DNA of 64,000 nt from Streptomyces sp. PKU-EA00015 (GTDB lineage: Bacteria > Actinomycetota > Actinomycetes > Streptomycetales > Streptomycetaceae), in NCBI RefSeq assembly GCF_013387495.1, contig NZ_JABZEE010000037.1, forward strand, positions 62,001-126,000, read 5' to 3'. The translations under genes and the position numbers were made by a program. Shown piece after piece: positions 42,270 to 49,792 of this stretch (its first letter is position 1; each line of letters starts with the position of its first letter). The notes under the pieces are model-generated. The model worked only from the letters and a program-made list of their open reading frames with translations. It had not been told where the DNA came from and did no database searches.

Positions 42270-42301
42270 GACGCGGGGCCAGGTTCCCCTGGCCCCGCGT
42301 C
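42270..42301 (-). terminator. Terminator of the IclR gene, 14-bp perfect stem
   Basis: GACGCGGGGCCAGG (42270-42283) pairs with CCTGGCCCCGCGTC (42288-42301) around the loop TTCC. It insulates the IclR transcript from the mscR operon on the same strand, so that operon must have its own promoter in 42125-42269. Confidence 0.85.
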
Positions 42302-42329
42302 GAACGGTGAGTGGCGTTCCGGCCCCGTG

Positions 42330-43148
42330 TCAGAAGCCGTAACCCATGCGCCGGGACAGCTCGTTCGCCGCCTCGACCGTGCGCGCCGCGACCTCCGGCA
42401 GCCGCTCCCGCTCCAGCCGGTAGGACGGACCCGACACGCTGATCGCGCCGATGACCTTGCCGTCGTGCGCCCGTACCGGCGCGGCGGCGGCGTGCAGGCC
42501 GAGCTCGAGCTCCTCGGCGGCCAGCGCGAACCCCTGCGAGACGACCGCCTCCAGCTCGCTGCGCAGCATGCCCGTACTGGTCACCGTGTGCTCGGTGAAC
42601 CGCGGCAGCGACCGGGCCAGCAAGCCCTCCCGCAAGGTGACCGGAAGGTGTGCCAGGAGCACCTTGCCGCTGGACGTGGCGTGCAGGGGGGTGCGCCTGC
42701 CGAGCCAGTTCTGCGCGGTGACGGAGGACGGGCCGCGCGCCTGCATGATGTTGACCGCGGCGTCGTCGTCCAGTACCGCGATGTTGGCCGTCTCGCCCAG
42801 CTCGTCGGCGAGTTCCCGGCAGACCGGCGCGCCCTCCTGCGAGATGTCCAGACGCACTGCGGCGGCCCCCGCGAGACGCAGTACGCCGGCTCCCAGGTAG
42901 TACTTGCCGCGGTCCTGGGCCTGTGAGACGAGGCCGCGGTTCTCCAGCACGCCGAGCAGCCGGAACGCCGTCGACTTGTGCACGTCCAGCTCGTCGGCGA
43001 TGTCGGTGACGCCGGCCTCGCCGTGCCGCGCCAGGATCTCCAGCACGCTCACGGCGCGGTCGACCGACTGGATCGCTCCGGCTCCGCCCTTGGGTGTCCG
43101 CTCCTGTGTTTCGTCGATGTGGTCAGCCACTGTCTGGTCGCGGGTCAT
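42330..43148 (-). CDS. IclR-family regulator of betaine demethylation genes
   Basis: A 272-residue regulator. The winged helix lies at about 26-90 (AIQSVDRAVSVLEILARHG, then VTDIADELDVHKSTAFRLL), followed by the GAF-like IclR effector domain with TPLHATSSGKVLLAHLP and GPSYRLERERLPEV. Members of this family control catabolic operons and respond to a pathway intermediate. The gene is divergent from the Rieske ferredoxin/reductase genes and upstream of the mscR-to-betA operon; a motif common to both promoters suggests it controls both. The ribosome site before ATG 43148 is weak. Activator or repressor action cannot be told from sequence. Confidence 0.9.
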   Translation of the reverse strand: MTRDQTVADHIDETQERTPKGGAGAIQSVDRAVSVLEILARHGEAGVTDIADELDVHKSTAFRLLGVLENRGLVSQAQDRGKYYLGAGVLRLAGAAAVRLDISQEGAPVCRELADELGETANIAVLDDDAAVNIMQARGPSSVTAQNWLGRRTPLHATSSGKVLLAHLPVTLREGLLARSLPRFTEHTVTSTGMLRSELEAVVSQGFALAAEELELGLHAAAAPVRAHDGKVIGAISVSGPSYRLERERLPEVAARTVEAANELSRRMGYGF

Positions 43149-43230
43149 AGCTCAACTCTCACCATCTTGCGGTCCATTGGGCGCGCATCTTCCGGAAGCC
43201 CTTGACGCGGCGGGCATCCCGACCGGATTC

Positions 43231-43239
43231 TGTTGCGCA
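43231..43239. promoter_or_regulatory. Candidate IclR-type operator half, ferredoxin promoter
   Basis: TGTTGCGCA, an exact copy of the motif at 42141, lies 65 bp before the ferredoxin start in the 155-bp divergent gap. TATGTT at 43269-43274 is a possible -10 element for the ferredoxin transcript. Confidence 0.45.
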
Positions 43240-43303
43240 TAGCGCTCCCTCATGCGCCATGCGAAACCTATGTTACCGAAGAGTCCTGGACCGAGGGGGG
43301 CCC

Positions 43304-43624
43304 GTGATTCCCGTCTGCCGCCTTGAAGACCTCCCTGCGGGCGAATCCGTCCGCATCGACACCACGCCGCCCATCGCGGTGTTCAACGCCGATGGCGAGC
43401 TGTACGCCATCGACGACACATGCAGCCACCAGGACGCGTCCCTGTCCGAGGGATGGCTCGAAGGCTGTCTGGTCGAATGCCCGCTCCACGCCGCCTCATT
43501 CGATCTCCGTACCGGGCAGCCGACCTGTCTGCCGGCACGCCGTCCCGTCCGCACCCACCAGGTGGTCGTGACCGACGGTTTCGTCCACGTCCGTCCGGCC
43601 GTACAGGAGGACACCGCAGCATGA
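43304..43624 (+). CDS. Rieske-type 2Fe-2S ferredoxin
   Basis: A 106-residue soluble Rieske ferredoxin of the HcaC/BphF kind. The cluster ligands are C40 and H42 (DTCSHQDAS) and C59 and H62 (VECPLHAASF). It carries single electrons from a flavoprotein reductase to a terminal oxygenase. GAGGGGGG lies 3-5 nt before the GTG at 43304; longer frames have no ribosome site. The stop overlaps the reductase ATG by four bases. Its likely client is the betaine monooxygenase at 35569-36717, since no other Rieske oxygenase is in the window. Similar proteins are often named after phenylpropionate dioxygenase by homology only. Confidence 0.92.
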   Translation: MIPVCRLEDLPAGESVRIDTTPPIAVFNADGELYAIDDTCSHQDASLSEGWLEGCLVECPLHAASFDLRTGQPTCLPARRPVRTHQVVVTDGFVHVRPAVQEDTAA

Positions 43625-44787
43625 GAACCGTCACCGTCGTCGGCGCCTCGCTCGCCGGGCTGTACGCAGCCCGCGAGCTGCGCGCCCAGGGGTTCGACGG
43701 GCGGCTGGTGATCGTGGGCGAAGAACGCCACCGCCCGTACGACCGCCCGCCGCTGTCCAAGGACTTCCTCACCGGCTCGGCGGACGAGGGCCGCCTCGCC
43801 CTCGCCGACGCCGAGGAGGAGACGGAGCTCGCCGCCGAGTGGCTGCTCGCCACGCGCGCCCGTGGGCTCGACGCACGTGGCCGCACCCTACTACTGGAGG
43901 ACGGGCGCACCGTCGCCACCGACGGCGTCGTGATCGCCACCGGTGCCTCAGCCCGCCCGCTGCCCGGCGCCGACGGCCTCGCCGGCGTGCACACCCTGCG
44001 CACCCTCGACGACGCGTACGCCCTGAGGGAGGCGCTGAGCGGCACGTCACGGCGCGTCGTCGTGATCGGCGGCGGTTTCATCGGCGCCGAGACCGCCTCC
44101 TCGTGCGCCTCGCTGGGACACGAGGTGACCGTGGTGGAGGCCGCTCCGCTCCCGCTCGTGCCCCAGCTCGGGCCCGACATGGCCGGCGTGTGCGCAACCC
44201 TGCACCGGCGCGGCGGCACTGAACTGATCACGGGGTCGGGGGTGGCCCGCCTGCACGGCGGCAACGCCGTCAGCGCTGTCGAACTGGCCGACGGCCGCGT
44301 GCTCCCGGCGGACGTGGTCGTCGTCGGCATCGGGGCCGTCCCCAATACGCGCTGGCTCGCGGGTTCCGCCCTGCTGGTGAGCGACGGCGTGCTCTGCGAC
44401 GACGGCTGCGCGACGGCGCTGCCTCAGGTCGTGGCCGTGGGAGACGTCGCCCGGGTGGGCGCGGTGCGCACGGAGCACTGGACCAGCGCGACGGAGCAGC
44501 CCGCCGTCGCCGTGCGCAACCTGCTGGCCGGACGCACCGTGGAGCACGTGCGCCCGCTGCCTTACTTCTGGTCGGACCAGTACGGGGCACGCATCCAGTT
44601 CGCGGGACGGCGGCGTGACGGGGACGCGGTCCGTGTCGTCGACGGCTCCATTGACGAGGGGAGCTTCCTGGCCCTGTACGAGCGCGACGGCCGTACGACG
44701 TCGGTGCTCGCCGTCGACCGGTCCCGGCCCTTCCTGCGCGCCCGCCGGGACCTCGCCCGCGCGGCCCAGCCCGCACCGGCCGCCTGA
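43621..44787 (+). CDS. FAD-dependent ferredoxin reductase
   Basis: A 388-residue reductase of the BphA4/HcaD type with two nucleotide folds: VTVVGASLAGLYAAREL at the N-terminus for FAD and VVVIGGGFIGAETASS at about 140-156 for NAD(P)H. The family hallmarks RPYDRPPLSKDFL and the C-terminal PYFWSDQYG are present. It takes electrons from NADH and gives them to the coupled Rieske ferredoxin. Together with the GbcA-like oxygenase they would form a three-component betaine monooxygenase, in contrast to the two-component GbcA-GbcB system of Pseudomonas. Translation is coupled to the ferredoxin by an ATGA overlap. Confidence 0.92.
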   Translation: MRTVTVVGASLAGLYAARELRAQGFDGRLVIVGEERHRPYDRPPLSKDFLTGSADEGRLALADAEEETELAAEWLLATRARGLDARGRTLLLEDGRTVATDGVVIATGASARPLPGADGLAGVHTLRTLDDAYALREALSGTSRRVVVIGGGFIGAETASSCASLGHEVTVVEAAPLPLVPQLGPDMAGVCATLHRRGGTELITGSGVARLHGGNAVSAVELADGRVLPADVVVVGIGAVPNTRWLAGSALLVSDGVLCDDGCATALPQVVAVGDVARVGAVRTEHWTSATEQPAVAVRNLLAGRTVEHVRPLPYFWSDQYGARIQFAGRRRDGDAVRVVDGSIDEGSFLALYERDGRTTSVLAVDRSRPFLRARRDLARAAQPAPAA

Positions 44788-44990
44788 CCGCCTTCGAGCC
44801 GCCCGACCTCCTTCGAGGCGCCGACCGCCTACGACCCGAAAGGGCACGCAGACACCCGTCCGCGAGACACCACACGCGCGCCTGCGGATACCCGCGGGGG
44901 TGACGGGGTAGAACGGTGCCGGGCGCTGAGGCACGGCGCCCGGAGCCGCTCGTTATGCGGGCTGTTCCTCAGATGGACAGAAGGACGGGT

Positions 44991-45194
44991 ATGGCCAGCG
45001 GTACGGTGAAGTGGTTCAACGCGGAAAAGGGCTTCGGCTTCATCTCACAGGACGGCGGAGGCCCCGATGTCTTCGCCCACTACTCGAACATCTCGGGAAC
45101 CGGCTACCGGGAACTCCATGAGGGCGAAGCCGTGACCTTCGACGTCACGCAGGGGCAGAAGGGCCCGCAGGCGGAGAACATCGTCCGCAACTGA
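44991..45194 (+). CDS. Cold-shock family protein
   Basis: A 67-residue cold-shock-domain protein. RNP1 KGFGFI and RNP2 DVFAHY are intact, and the opening MASGTVKWFNAEKGFGFI is near-universal in the family. It binds single-stranded RNA and DNA and melts mRNA structure. AAGGACGG precedes the ATG at 44991 by a few bases. About 200 bp of upstream sequence without genes could be a regulatory 5' leader, as is usual for csp genes, but I see no specific motif. A strong terminator follows. Confidence 0.93.
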   Translation: MASGTVKWFNAEKGFGFISQDGGGPDVFAHYSNISGTGYRELHEGEAVTFDVTQGQKGPQAENIVRN

Positions 45195-45215
45195 TCCGCC
45201 TCGACGGCATGTGTG

Positions 45216-45246
45216 CCGGACCGCCGCCTTCTCGGTGGCGGTCCGG
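45216..45246 (+). terminator. Terminator after the cold-shock gene
   Basis: CCGGACCGCCGCC (45216-45228) pairs with GGTGGCGGTCCGG (45234-45246), one G-U pair, loop TTCTC. It lies 22 bp after the cold-shock stop and also faces the end of the convergent oxidoreductase gene. Confidence 0.85.
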
Positions 45247-45283
45247 CGCGCGTTCGGGGCGGGACGCGGCGGTGCCGGCAGCG

Positions 45284-46207
45284 TCAGTCCACCCGCAGGA
45301 CGAGCTTTCCGCGGGTGTGGCCGCTCTGGCTGATGCGCCATGCCTCGGCCGCCTCGGCGAGCGGGAGCACCCGGTCGACGTGCACCGTGAGTCTGCCCGC
45401 GTCGGCCAGAGCGGCGAGCGAGGTCAGTCCCGCGGTGTCGGGCCGGACCCATACGTACCGGGCGCCCTTCGCGGGCGCCTGCGGGTCGGCGACGGACGCC
45501 ACCCGGTCCGGCCGGTCGACGAGCGCGAGCGAGACGTCGACCGCGTCGCCGCCCACGAAGTCCAGGGCCGCGTCGACGCCTTGCGGGGCCAGTGCCCTGA
45601 TCCGGTCCTCGAGCCCCGGCCCGTAGGCGACGGGTTCGGCGCCCAGCTCACGGAGGAAGGCGTGGTTGTGCTCGCTCGCCGTGCCGATCACCCGGGCGCC
45701 GAGCGCCACGGCGATCTGCGTGCCGATCGACCCCACGCCGCCGGCGGCGGCGTGGACGAGGACCGTGTCGCCCGCGCGGACGCCGACGCGCTCGATCGCC
45801 TGATGGGCCGTCAGCCCGGCCAGTGGCGTTCCCGCCGCCTCCTCCCAGCTCATGGAGGCGGGCTTGCGGGCGAGCATCCGCACATGGGCGGAGACGAACT
45901 CGGCGTAGGAGCCGAGCTGGGCGGTGTCCTTGCGGACGTATCCGTACACCTCGTCGCCGACCTGGAACTCGTCCGCGTCGAGGCCGACGCGCTCGACGAC
46001 TCCGGCCACGTCCCAGCCGGGGATCAGCGGGAAGCGCACCTCCATGAGGGCGTCGAGCCCGCCCTGCGCGAGCTTCCAGTCGACCGGGTTCACGCCGGCG
46101 GCCTTCACCCGTACGAGCACTTCGCCAGGGGCCACCTTGGGATCGGGGTGGTCCGAGAGTTCCAGGTCGTCGGCCTGGCCGTACCGGCTCATCGTCACAG
46201 CTTTCAT
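45284..46207 (-). CDS. NADP-dependent quinone oxidoreductase-like MDR protein
   Basis: A 307-residue medium-chain dehydrogenase/reductase of the zeta-crystallin/quinone reductase group. It lacks the catalytic zinc cysteines, has NPVDWKLAQGG, and the NADPH fold VLVHAAAGGVGSIGTQIA at about 145-162. It reduces quinones or enones. The ATG at 46207 has only a weak AGGTC before it. The promoter gap carries CGCTCGAGCG and TTGCGC repeats that may bind a redox-sensing repressor. It is divergent from the streptogrisin gene. Confidence 0.88.
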   Translation of the reverse strand: MKAVTMSRYGQADDLELSDHPDPKVAPGEVLVRVKAAGVNPVDWKLAQGGLDALMEVRFPLIPGWDVAGVVERVGLDADEFQVGDEVYGYVRKDTAQLGSYAEFVSAHVRMLARKPASMSWEEAAGTPLAGLTAHQAIERVGVRAGDTVLVHAAAGGVGSIGTQIAVALGARVIGTASEHNHAFLRELGAEPVAYGPGLEDRIRALAPQGVDAALDFVGGDAVDVSLALVDRPDRVASVADPQAPAKGARYVWVRPDTAGLTSLAALADAGRLTVHVDRVLPLAEAAEAWRISQSGHTRGKLVLRVD

Positions 46208-46234
46208 GACCTGCAATCTAGCTGTGCGCAAATA

Positions 46235-46244
46235 CGCTCGAGCG
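46235..46244. promoter_or_regulatory. Palindrome CGCTCGAGCG in the oxidoreductase promoter
   Basis: A perfect 10-bp palindrome 28 bp before the oxidoreductase ATG, extending imperfectly to TACGCTC and GAGCGCA, in a relatively AT-rich patch. It may be a repressor site. Confidence 0.35.
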
Positions 46245-46432
46245 CAATAACACGTGCCCGCAAGGACTGACCTGCTGCGGGTTCCCTTGTCGCGCTGGTG
46301 ATGCTGTCCCATACTCACACCGGTGATTGACAGGGGCACATCAGGCAGGGGAATCCCCGCCGGTGTCCCGCCTGGCTGCACCTCACGGGTCCGCCACCCA
46401 TCGGGCCCCTGAACTCCACAGGAGGAGATCGA

Positions 46433-47308
46433 GTGAGGAACAAGCGCACCAACCCCGGTACTTCGAGACGCGTCCGCCTGCTCGCCGTCGCCGCAGGCAT
46501 CGTGGCCGTCACCTCGGCCGGCCTGCCCACCGCGGGCGCGGCGTCCCCGGAGGTCTACAGCGCCACCCAGTTGTCCCGGGTGAGCGACGCCGTGCTGGAG
46601 GCCGGCGTCGGCGGCACCGCGTGGCACGTCGACGAGGCGTCCGGCCGGGTCGTCGTGACCGCGGACAGCACCGTCTCCCGTGCCGGGATCGCCAAGCTGA
46701 AGAAGGCGGCGGGCGCCGACGCGGGTGCCCTCAGGATCGAGCGCGACAGCGGCGTCTTCACACCGCTCGGCTCGGCCGGCGACGCCATCTACGGCAGCGG
46801 CTACCGCTGCTCGCTCGGATTCAACGTCGTCAGCGGCAACACCTACTACTTCCTGACGGCGGGGCACTGCGGCGACGTGGCCAGGAACTGGTACACCAAC
46901 TCCTCGCAGACCACGCTCATCGGCCCGACGGTCGGATCCAGCTTCCCGGGCAACGACTACGCCCTGGTCCGCTACGACAACGCCTCGCTCAGCCACCCCG
47001 GCGGCTTCTCCGCGGCCGACGCGTACGTCGGCGAGCCCGTCAAGCGCACCGGATCCACCACCGGCACGCACAGCGGCACCGTCACCGCGCTCGACGTCAC
47101 CGTCCACTACAGCGGCGGCGGCACGGTCAGGGGCATGATCCAGACCAACGTCTGCGCCGAGCCGGGCGACTCCGGCGGCCCGCTCTACGACGGCGGCAAG
47201 GCACTCGGCATCACCTCGGGCGGCAGCGGCAACTGCCGCACCGGTGGCACCACCTTCTACCAGCCGGTCCCCGAAGCGCTCGCCAAGTACAACGTGAGCG
47301 TCTACTGA
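46433..47308 (+). CDS. Streptogrisin-type secreted serine protease (S1E), pro-enzyme
   Basis: A 291-residue pre-pro-protease. The signal peptide runs to about residue 37 (TAGAASP), a short alpha-lytic-type prodomain follows to about 117, and the mature chymotrypsin-like protease has H145 (TAGHCG), D175 (NDYALVRY) and S247 (GDSGGP) with cysteine pairs around C126-C146 and C241. The primary specificity pocket resembles streptogrisins A/B, which cut after large residues. AGGAGGAG lies 5-6 nt before the GTG at 46433. It is convergent with the subtilisin-like protease and both share a terminator. Confidence 0.93.
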   Translation: MRNKRTNPGTSRRVRLLAVAAGIVAVTSAGLPTAGAASPEVYSATQLSRVSDAVLEAGVGGTAWHVDEASGRVVVTADSTVSRAGIAKLKKAAGADAGALRIERDSGVFTPLGSAGDAIYGSGYRCSLGFNVVSGNTYYFLTAGHCGDVARNWYTNSSQTTLIGPTVGSSFPGNDYALVRYDNASLSHPGGFSAADAYVGEPVKRTGSTTGTHSGTVTALDVTVHYSGGGTVRGMIQTNVCAEPGDSGGPLYDGGKALGITSGGSGNCRTGGTTFYQPVPEALAKYNVSVY

Positions 47309-47314
47309 ACGACA

Positions 47315-47351
47315 GGCGGCCGGGCCGGGATGCCGACCCGGCCCGGCCGCC
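47315..47351. terminator. Bidirectional terminator between two protease genes, 15-bp perfect stem
   Basis: GGCGGCCGGGCCGGG (47315-47329) pairs with CCCGGCCCGGCCGCC (47337-47351) across a 7-nt loop. It sits in the 58-bp gap between the convergent streptogrisin and S8 protease genes. Confidence 0.9.
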
Positions 47352-47366
47352 GTGCGCGTGGACTGC

Positions 47367-49151
47367 CTAGAAGGTCAGGTTCCAGGCGTTGATCCTGCCC
47401 GTGTCCTGTGCGGCGGTGTCACGCACCCGCAGCTTCCACGTACCGTTCGCGACCTCGCTCGAGGCGTTGACGCTGTACGTCTTGCCCACGTCGTCCGTGC
47501 CGTCGTTGTTGGCGAAGTCCTCCAGCAGGTACACCGTGCCGTCCGGTGCGACGAGCGAGACGACGAGGTCGCCGCGGTAGGTGTGCTGGATGTCCACACC
47601 GACCTTGAGCGTGGCGGGCGCGTTGCCGGTGACACCGGAGACGGTGATCGGACTCTCGGCCGTGGCGTTGTCGGCGATCGCGACATCGGCCGTGTTCTCG
47701 AAGAACGTCCCGGTCGGCGGCGTGCTGCCGCCGACGGCCTTCAGCGCGTCGACCTGACCCTCGCCGAAGAACCCGTTGTCGGCCGTCGTGCCCGTGCACC
47801 GGCTGTCGGACGGACAGGCGGTGTCGGTGGCCTGCGAGTCCAGCCGGGCCCTGATGTCCGCGGGCGTGTAGGCGGGGTTGACGCTCGCGAGCAGCGCGGC
47901 GACGCCCGCGACGTGCGGGGAGGCCATCGACGTGCCGTTCTTGTTGCCGTACTTGCCGCCCGGCAGCGTCGAGTAGACCCCGTAGGCTCCGTCGCCGCCG
48001 GGGGCGGCGACGTCGATGACGCCGTTGCCGAAGTTGGAGTACGACGCCTTGACGTTGCCCCTGCCCATGGCCGCGACGGTGACGACGCCCGGCAGTTCGG
48101 TCGGGATGTCGACGCAGTCGTTCGTGATCGTGCGGGTGACCGGAGTCGAGTCGTTGGGGCTCTCGCTGTCGGTCGTCTTGTTCGCCAGGTCGTAGTTCGA
48201 GTTGCCCGCGGCGGCGACCTGGAGGGAGCCCTTGCTCTCGGCGTACGCCTGCGCGCGCCGCACACCTTCGATGATGGCGGCCTGGTCGGCGTCGTCCGGG
48301 CAGTTGAACTGCCACGGGTCGGTGTAGAAGCTGTTGTTGGTGACCTTGAAGCCGTGGTCACCGGCCCAGACGAAGCCGCAGATGGTGTTCTCCGCGAAGA
48401 ACAGGCCGCTCGGCTGCTCCGCGATGCGGACCGACGAGATCTTCACGCCGGGCGCGACGCCGATGACGCCCTTGCCGTTCCTGGCCGCCGCGATCGTTCC
48501 CGCGACGTGCGTGCCGTGGGTGTCGATGTCCCGCCACGCACCCGCCCGGGTGTCCGCCTTGCCGTAGGCGCAGGAGACCGAGTCGGCCGCGTTGAAGTTG
48601 GGCGCGATGTCCTGGTGCTGGTCGTCCACGCCGGTGTCGAGGACACCGACCTTGACCGAGGCCGAGCCGGTGGTCACCGCCCACGCCTGATCGGCCTTGA
48701 TCTGTGTCATGTCCCAGCGGTTGGACTCCGTCAGCGTCGTCGGCGACTGCGCCGGATTCGCGGGCAGCTTGGGGTTGTACGCGTCGGCCGGCACGTCCGA
48801 CGTGCGCGTCGCGCCGACCTGCTCGACGCCGCTCACGGCGCGCATCGCCGGGGCGAAGGAGGCGGATGCCGAGTGCGCCACGATCACGCCGATCGCGTCG
48901 TAGGACGCGAAGACCGTGCCGCCGTTGGCCGTCACCGCGTTGCGCGCGGCCGTGGTGTCACCGGGCGCTGTGATCACCAGGTAGGCGCGGGTGCCCGCGG
49001 CCCAGGCGGCCGCCTGGGCCGGGGCCGCCTCGGGCGCCGCCGGTGCGGCATGGGCCGGCTGGAGGGGTCCCGCGAGCGCCACGGCCGTTGCGACGGTGCC
49101 AGCGGCGGCCATGGCCGAGAGTCTCAGCCGGGTGGATATGTGGGAAAACAA
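47367..49151 (-). CDS. Secreted S8 (subtilisin-like) protease with P-domain
   Basis: A 594-residue exported protease. The signal peptide ends near residue 35 (QPAHAAPA), an inhibitor-type prodomain runs to about 140, and the catalytic domain has D172 (VLDTGVDD), H212 (THGTHVAG) and S408 (GTSMASPHV) with the oxyanion Asn in TNNSF. The last 100 residues form a P/Homo B beta-sandwich (HTYRGDLVVSLVAPDG, GTWKLRVRD) as in kexin-like convertases. The start is TTG at 49151, chosen because GGAGG lies 5 nt before it; the first ATG is 13 codons later and would shorten the signal peptide. Confidence 0.92.
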   Translation of the reverse strand: MFSHISTRLRLSAMAAAGTVATAVALAGPLQPAHAAPAAPEAAPAQAAAWAAGTRAYLVITAPGDTTAARNAVTANGGTVFASYDAIGVIVAHSASASFAPAMRAVSGVEQVGATRTSDVPADAYNPKLPANPAQSPTTLTESNRWDMTQIKADQAWAVTTGSASVKVGVLDTGVDDQHQDIAPNFNAADSVSCAYGKADTRAGAWRDIDTHGTHVAGTIAAARNGKGVIGVAPGVKISSVRIAEQPSGLFFAENTICGFVWAGDHGFKVTNNSFYTDPWQFNCPDDADQAAIIEGVRRAQAYAESKGSLQVAAAGNSNYDLANKTTDSESPNDSTPVTRTITNDCVDIPTELPGVVTVAAMGRGNVKASYSNFGNGVIDVAAPGGDGAYGVYSTLPGGKYGNKNGTSMASPHVAGVAALLASVNPAYTPADIRARLDSQATDTACPSDSRCTGTTADNGFFGEGQVDALKAVGGSTPPTGTFFENTADVAIADNATAESPITVSGVTGNAPATLKVGVDIQHTYRGDLVVSLVAPDGTVYLLEDFANNDGTDDVGKTYSVNASSEVANGTWKLRVRDTAAQDTGRINAWNLTF

Positions 49152-49539
49152 TGCGTCCTCCGAAGGCCCGGAGGCGCTGGTGGCGCCTGCCCCGGGCCGA
49201 GTGTTGTGTGGGGTGGACGCAAGATCTCAGACTCTTGTTGTGGAGGGAAGACTTCCGTTCGATGAACAGGTGTGCGTTTACGCGTTGTTGACCTGTGACC
49301 GGCCTCGACGCTCGGGTGCGGTACTGCCCCCGGAGCCATTCCGTACTCGAGTTTGAACGCTTTGGCGAACGCGAACTCCGAGCCCTGTCACGTGTGTTGG
49401 GCGACCGTACGCAAAGCGAGTCGTCCGCGCGCAGCAGCGCTCCCGCCGTCGTCATGCGCCACCACGTCAGGTGAGCCGGCGGCGGCCGAACGACCGGCGC
49501 GGTGAAGCGGCGGGCGAACGCGGCACGGGACAACTCCGC
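49152..49539. other. Intergenic stretch without a supported gene
   Basis: This 388-bp stretch lies upstream of the S8 protease gene. It is less GC-rich than its surroundings and should hold the protease promoter on the minus strand, but I find no clear -35/-10 pair. No frame in it has streptomycete codon bias. Confidence 0.5.
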
Positions 49540-49765
49540 GCGGGCGCCAGGCTCGAACTGGGAGCGGCGCACGTCGTCGCCACGGACGAGGACGACCGTG
49601 GGGGAGGTCCGCCGGATCACCGGCGGACGGGGCTCCCGGCCGGCCTTCGACGCGGTCGGCGGCCCCGGCTTTCCGCGCCCCCGGCGACGCGCCGGCGACC
49701 GGCGGCGCGGCCACCGCCTCATGGAGGCGAACCGGCACACGGGCAGGATCGTGATCCGGGTCTGA
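49540..49765 (+). pseudogene. Relic: zinc-type alcohol dehydrogenase/quinone reductase with frameshift and deletion
   Basis: One frame reads ARLELGAAHVVATDEDD; at about 49597 the match moves to the next frame with VGEVRRITGGRG and AFDAVGGPGF, and after a gap the family C-terminus HRLMEANRHTGRIVIRV and a TGA at 49763. These are consecutive parts of the NADP-binding half of an MDR enzyme. The first half is absent, the frame is broken once, and about 60-80 residues are missing internally. Confidence 0.7.
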
Positions 49766-49792
49766 CGCGGATCCGTCGAGAGGCCCCGGGGC

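Noticed and set aside
46224..46250. TTGCGC boxes near 46230 as part of the IclR (TGTTGCGCA) regulon
   Set aside because: The match is only six bases and the gene is unrelated to betaine metabolism.
49388..49738. Minus-strand 116-codon frame
   Set aside because: Antisense to the MDR relic; composition is shadow-like.
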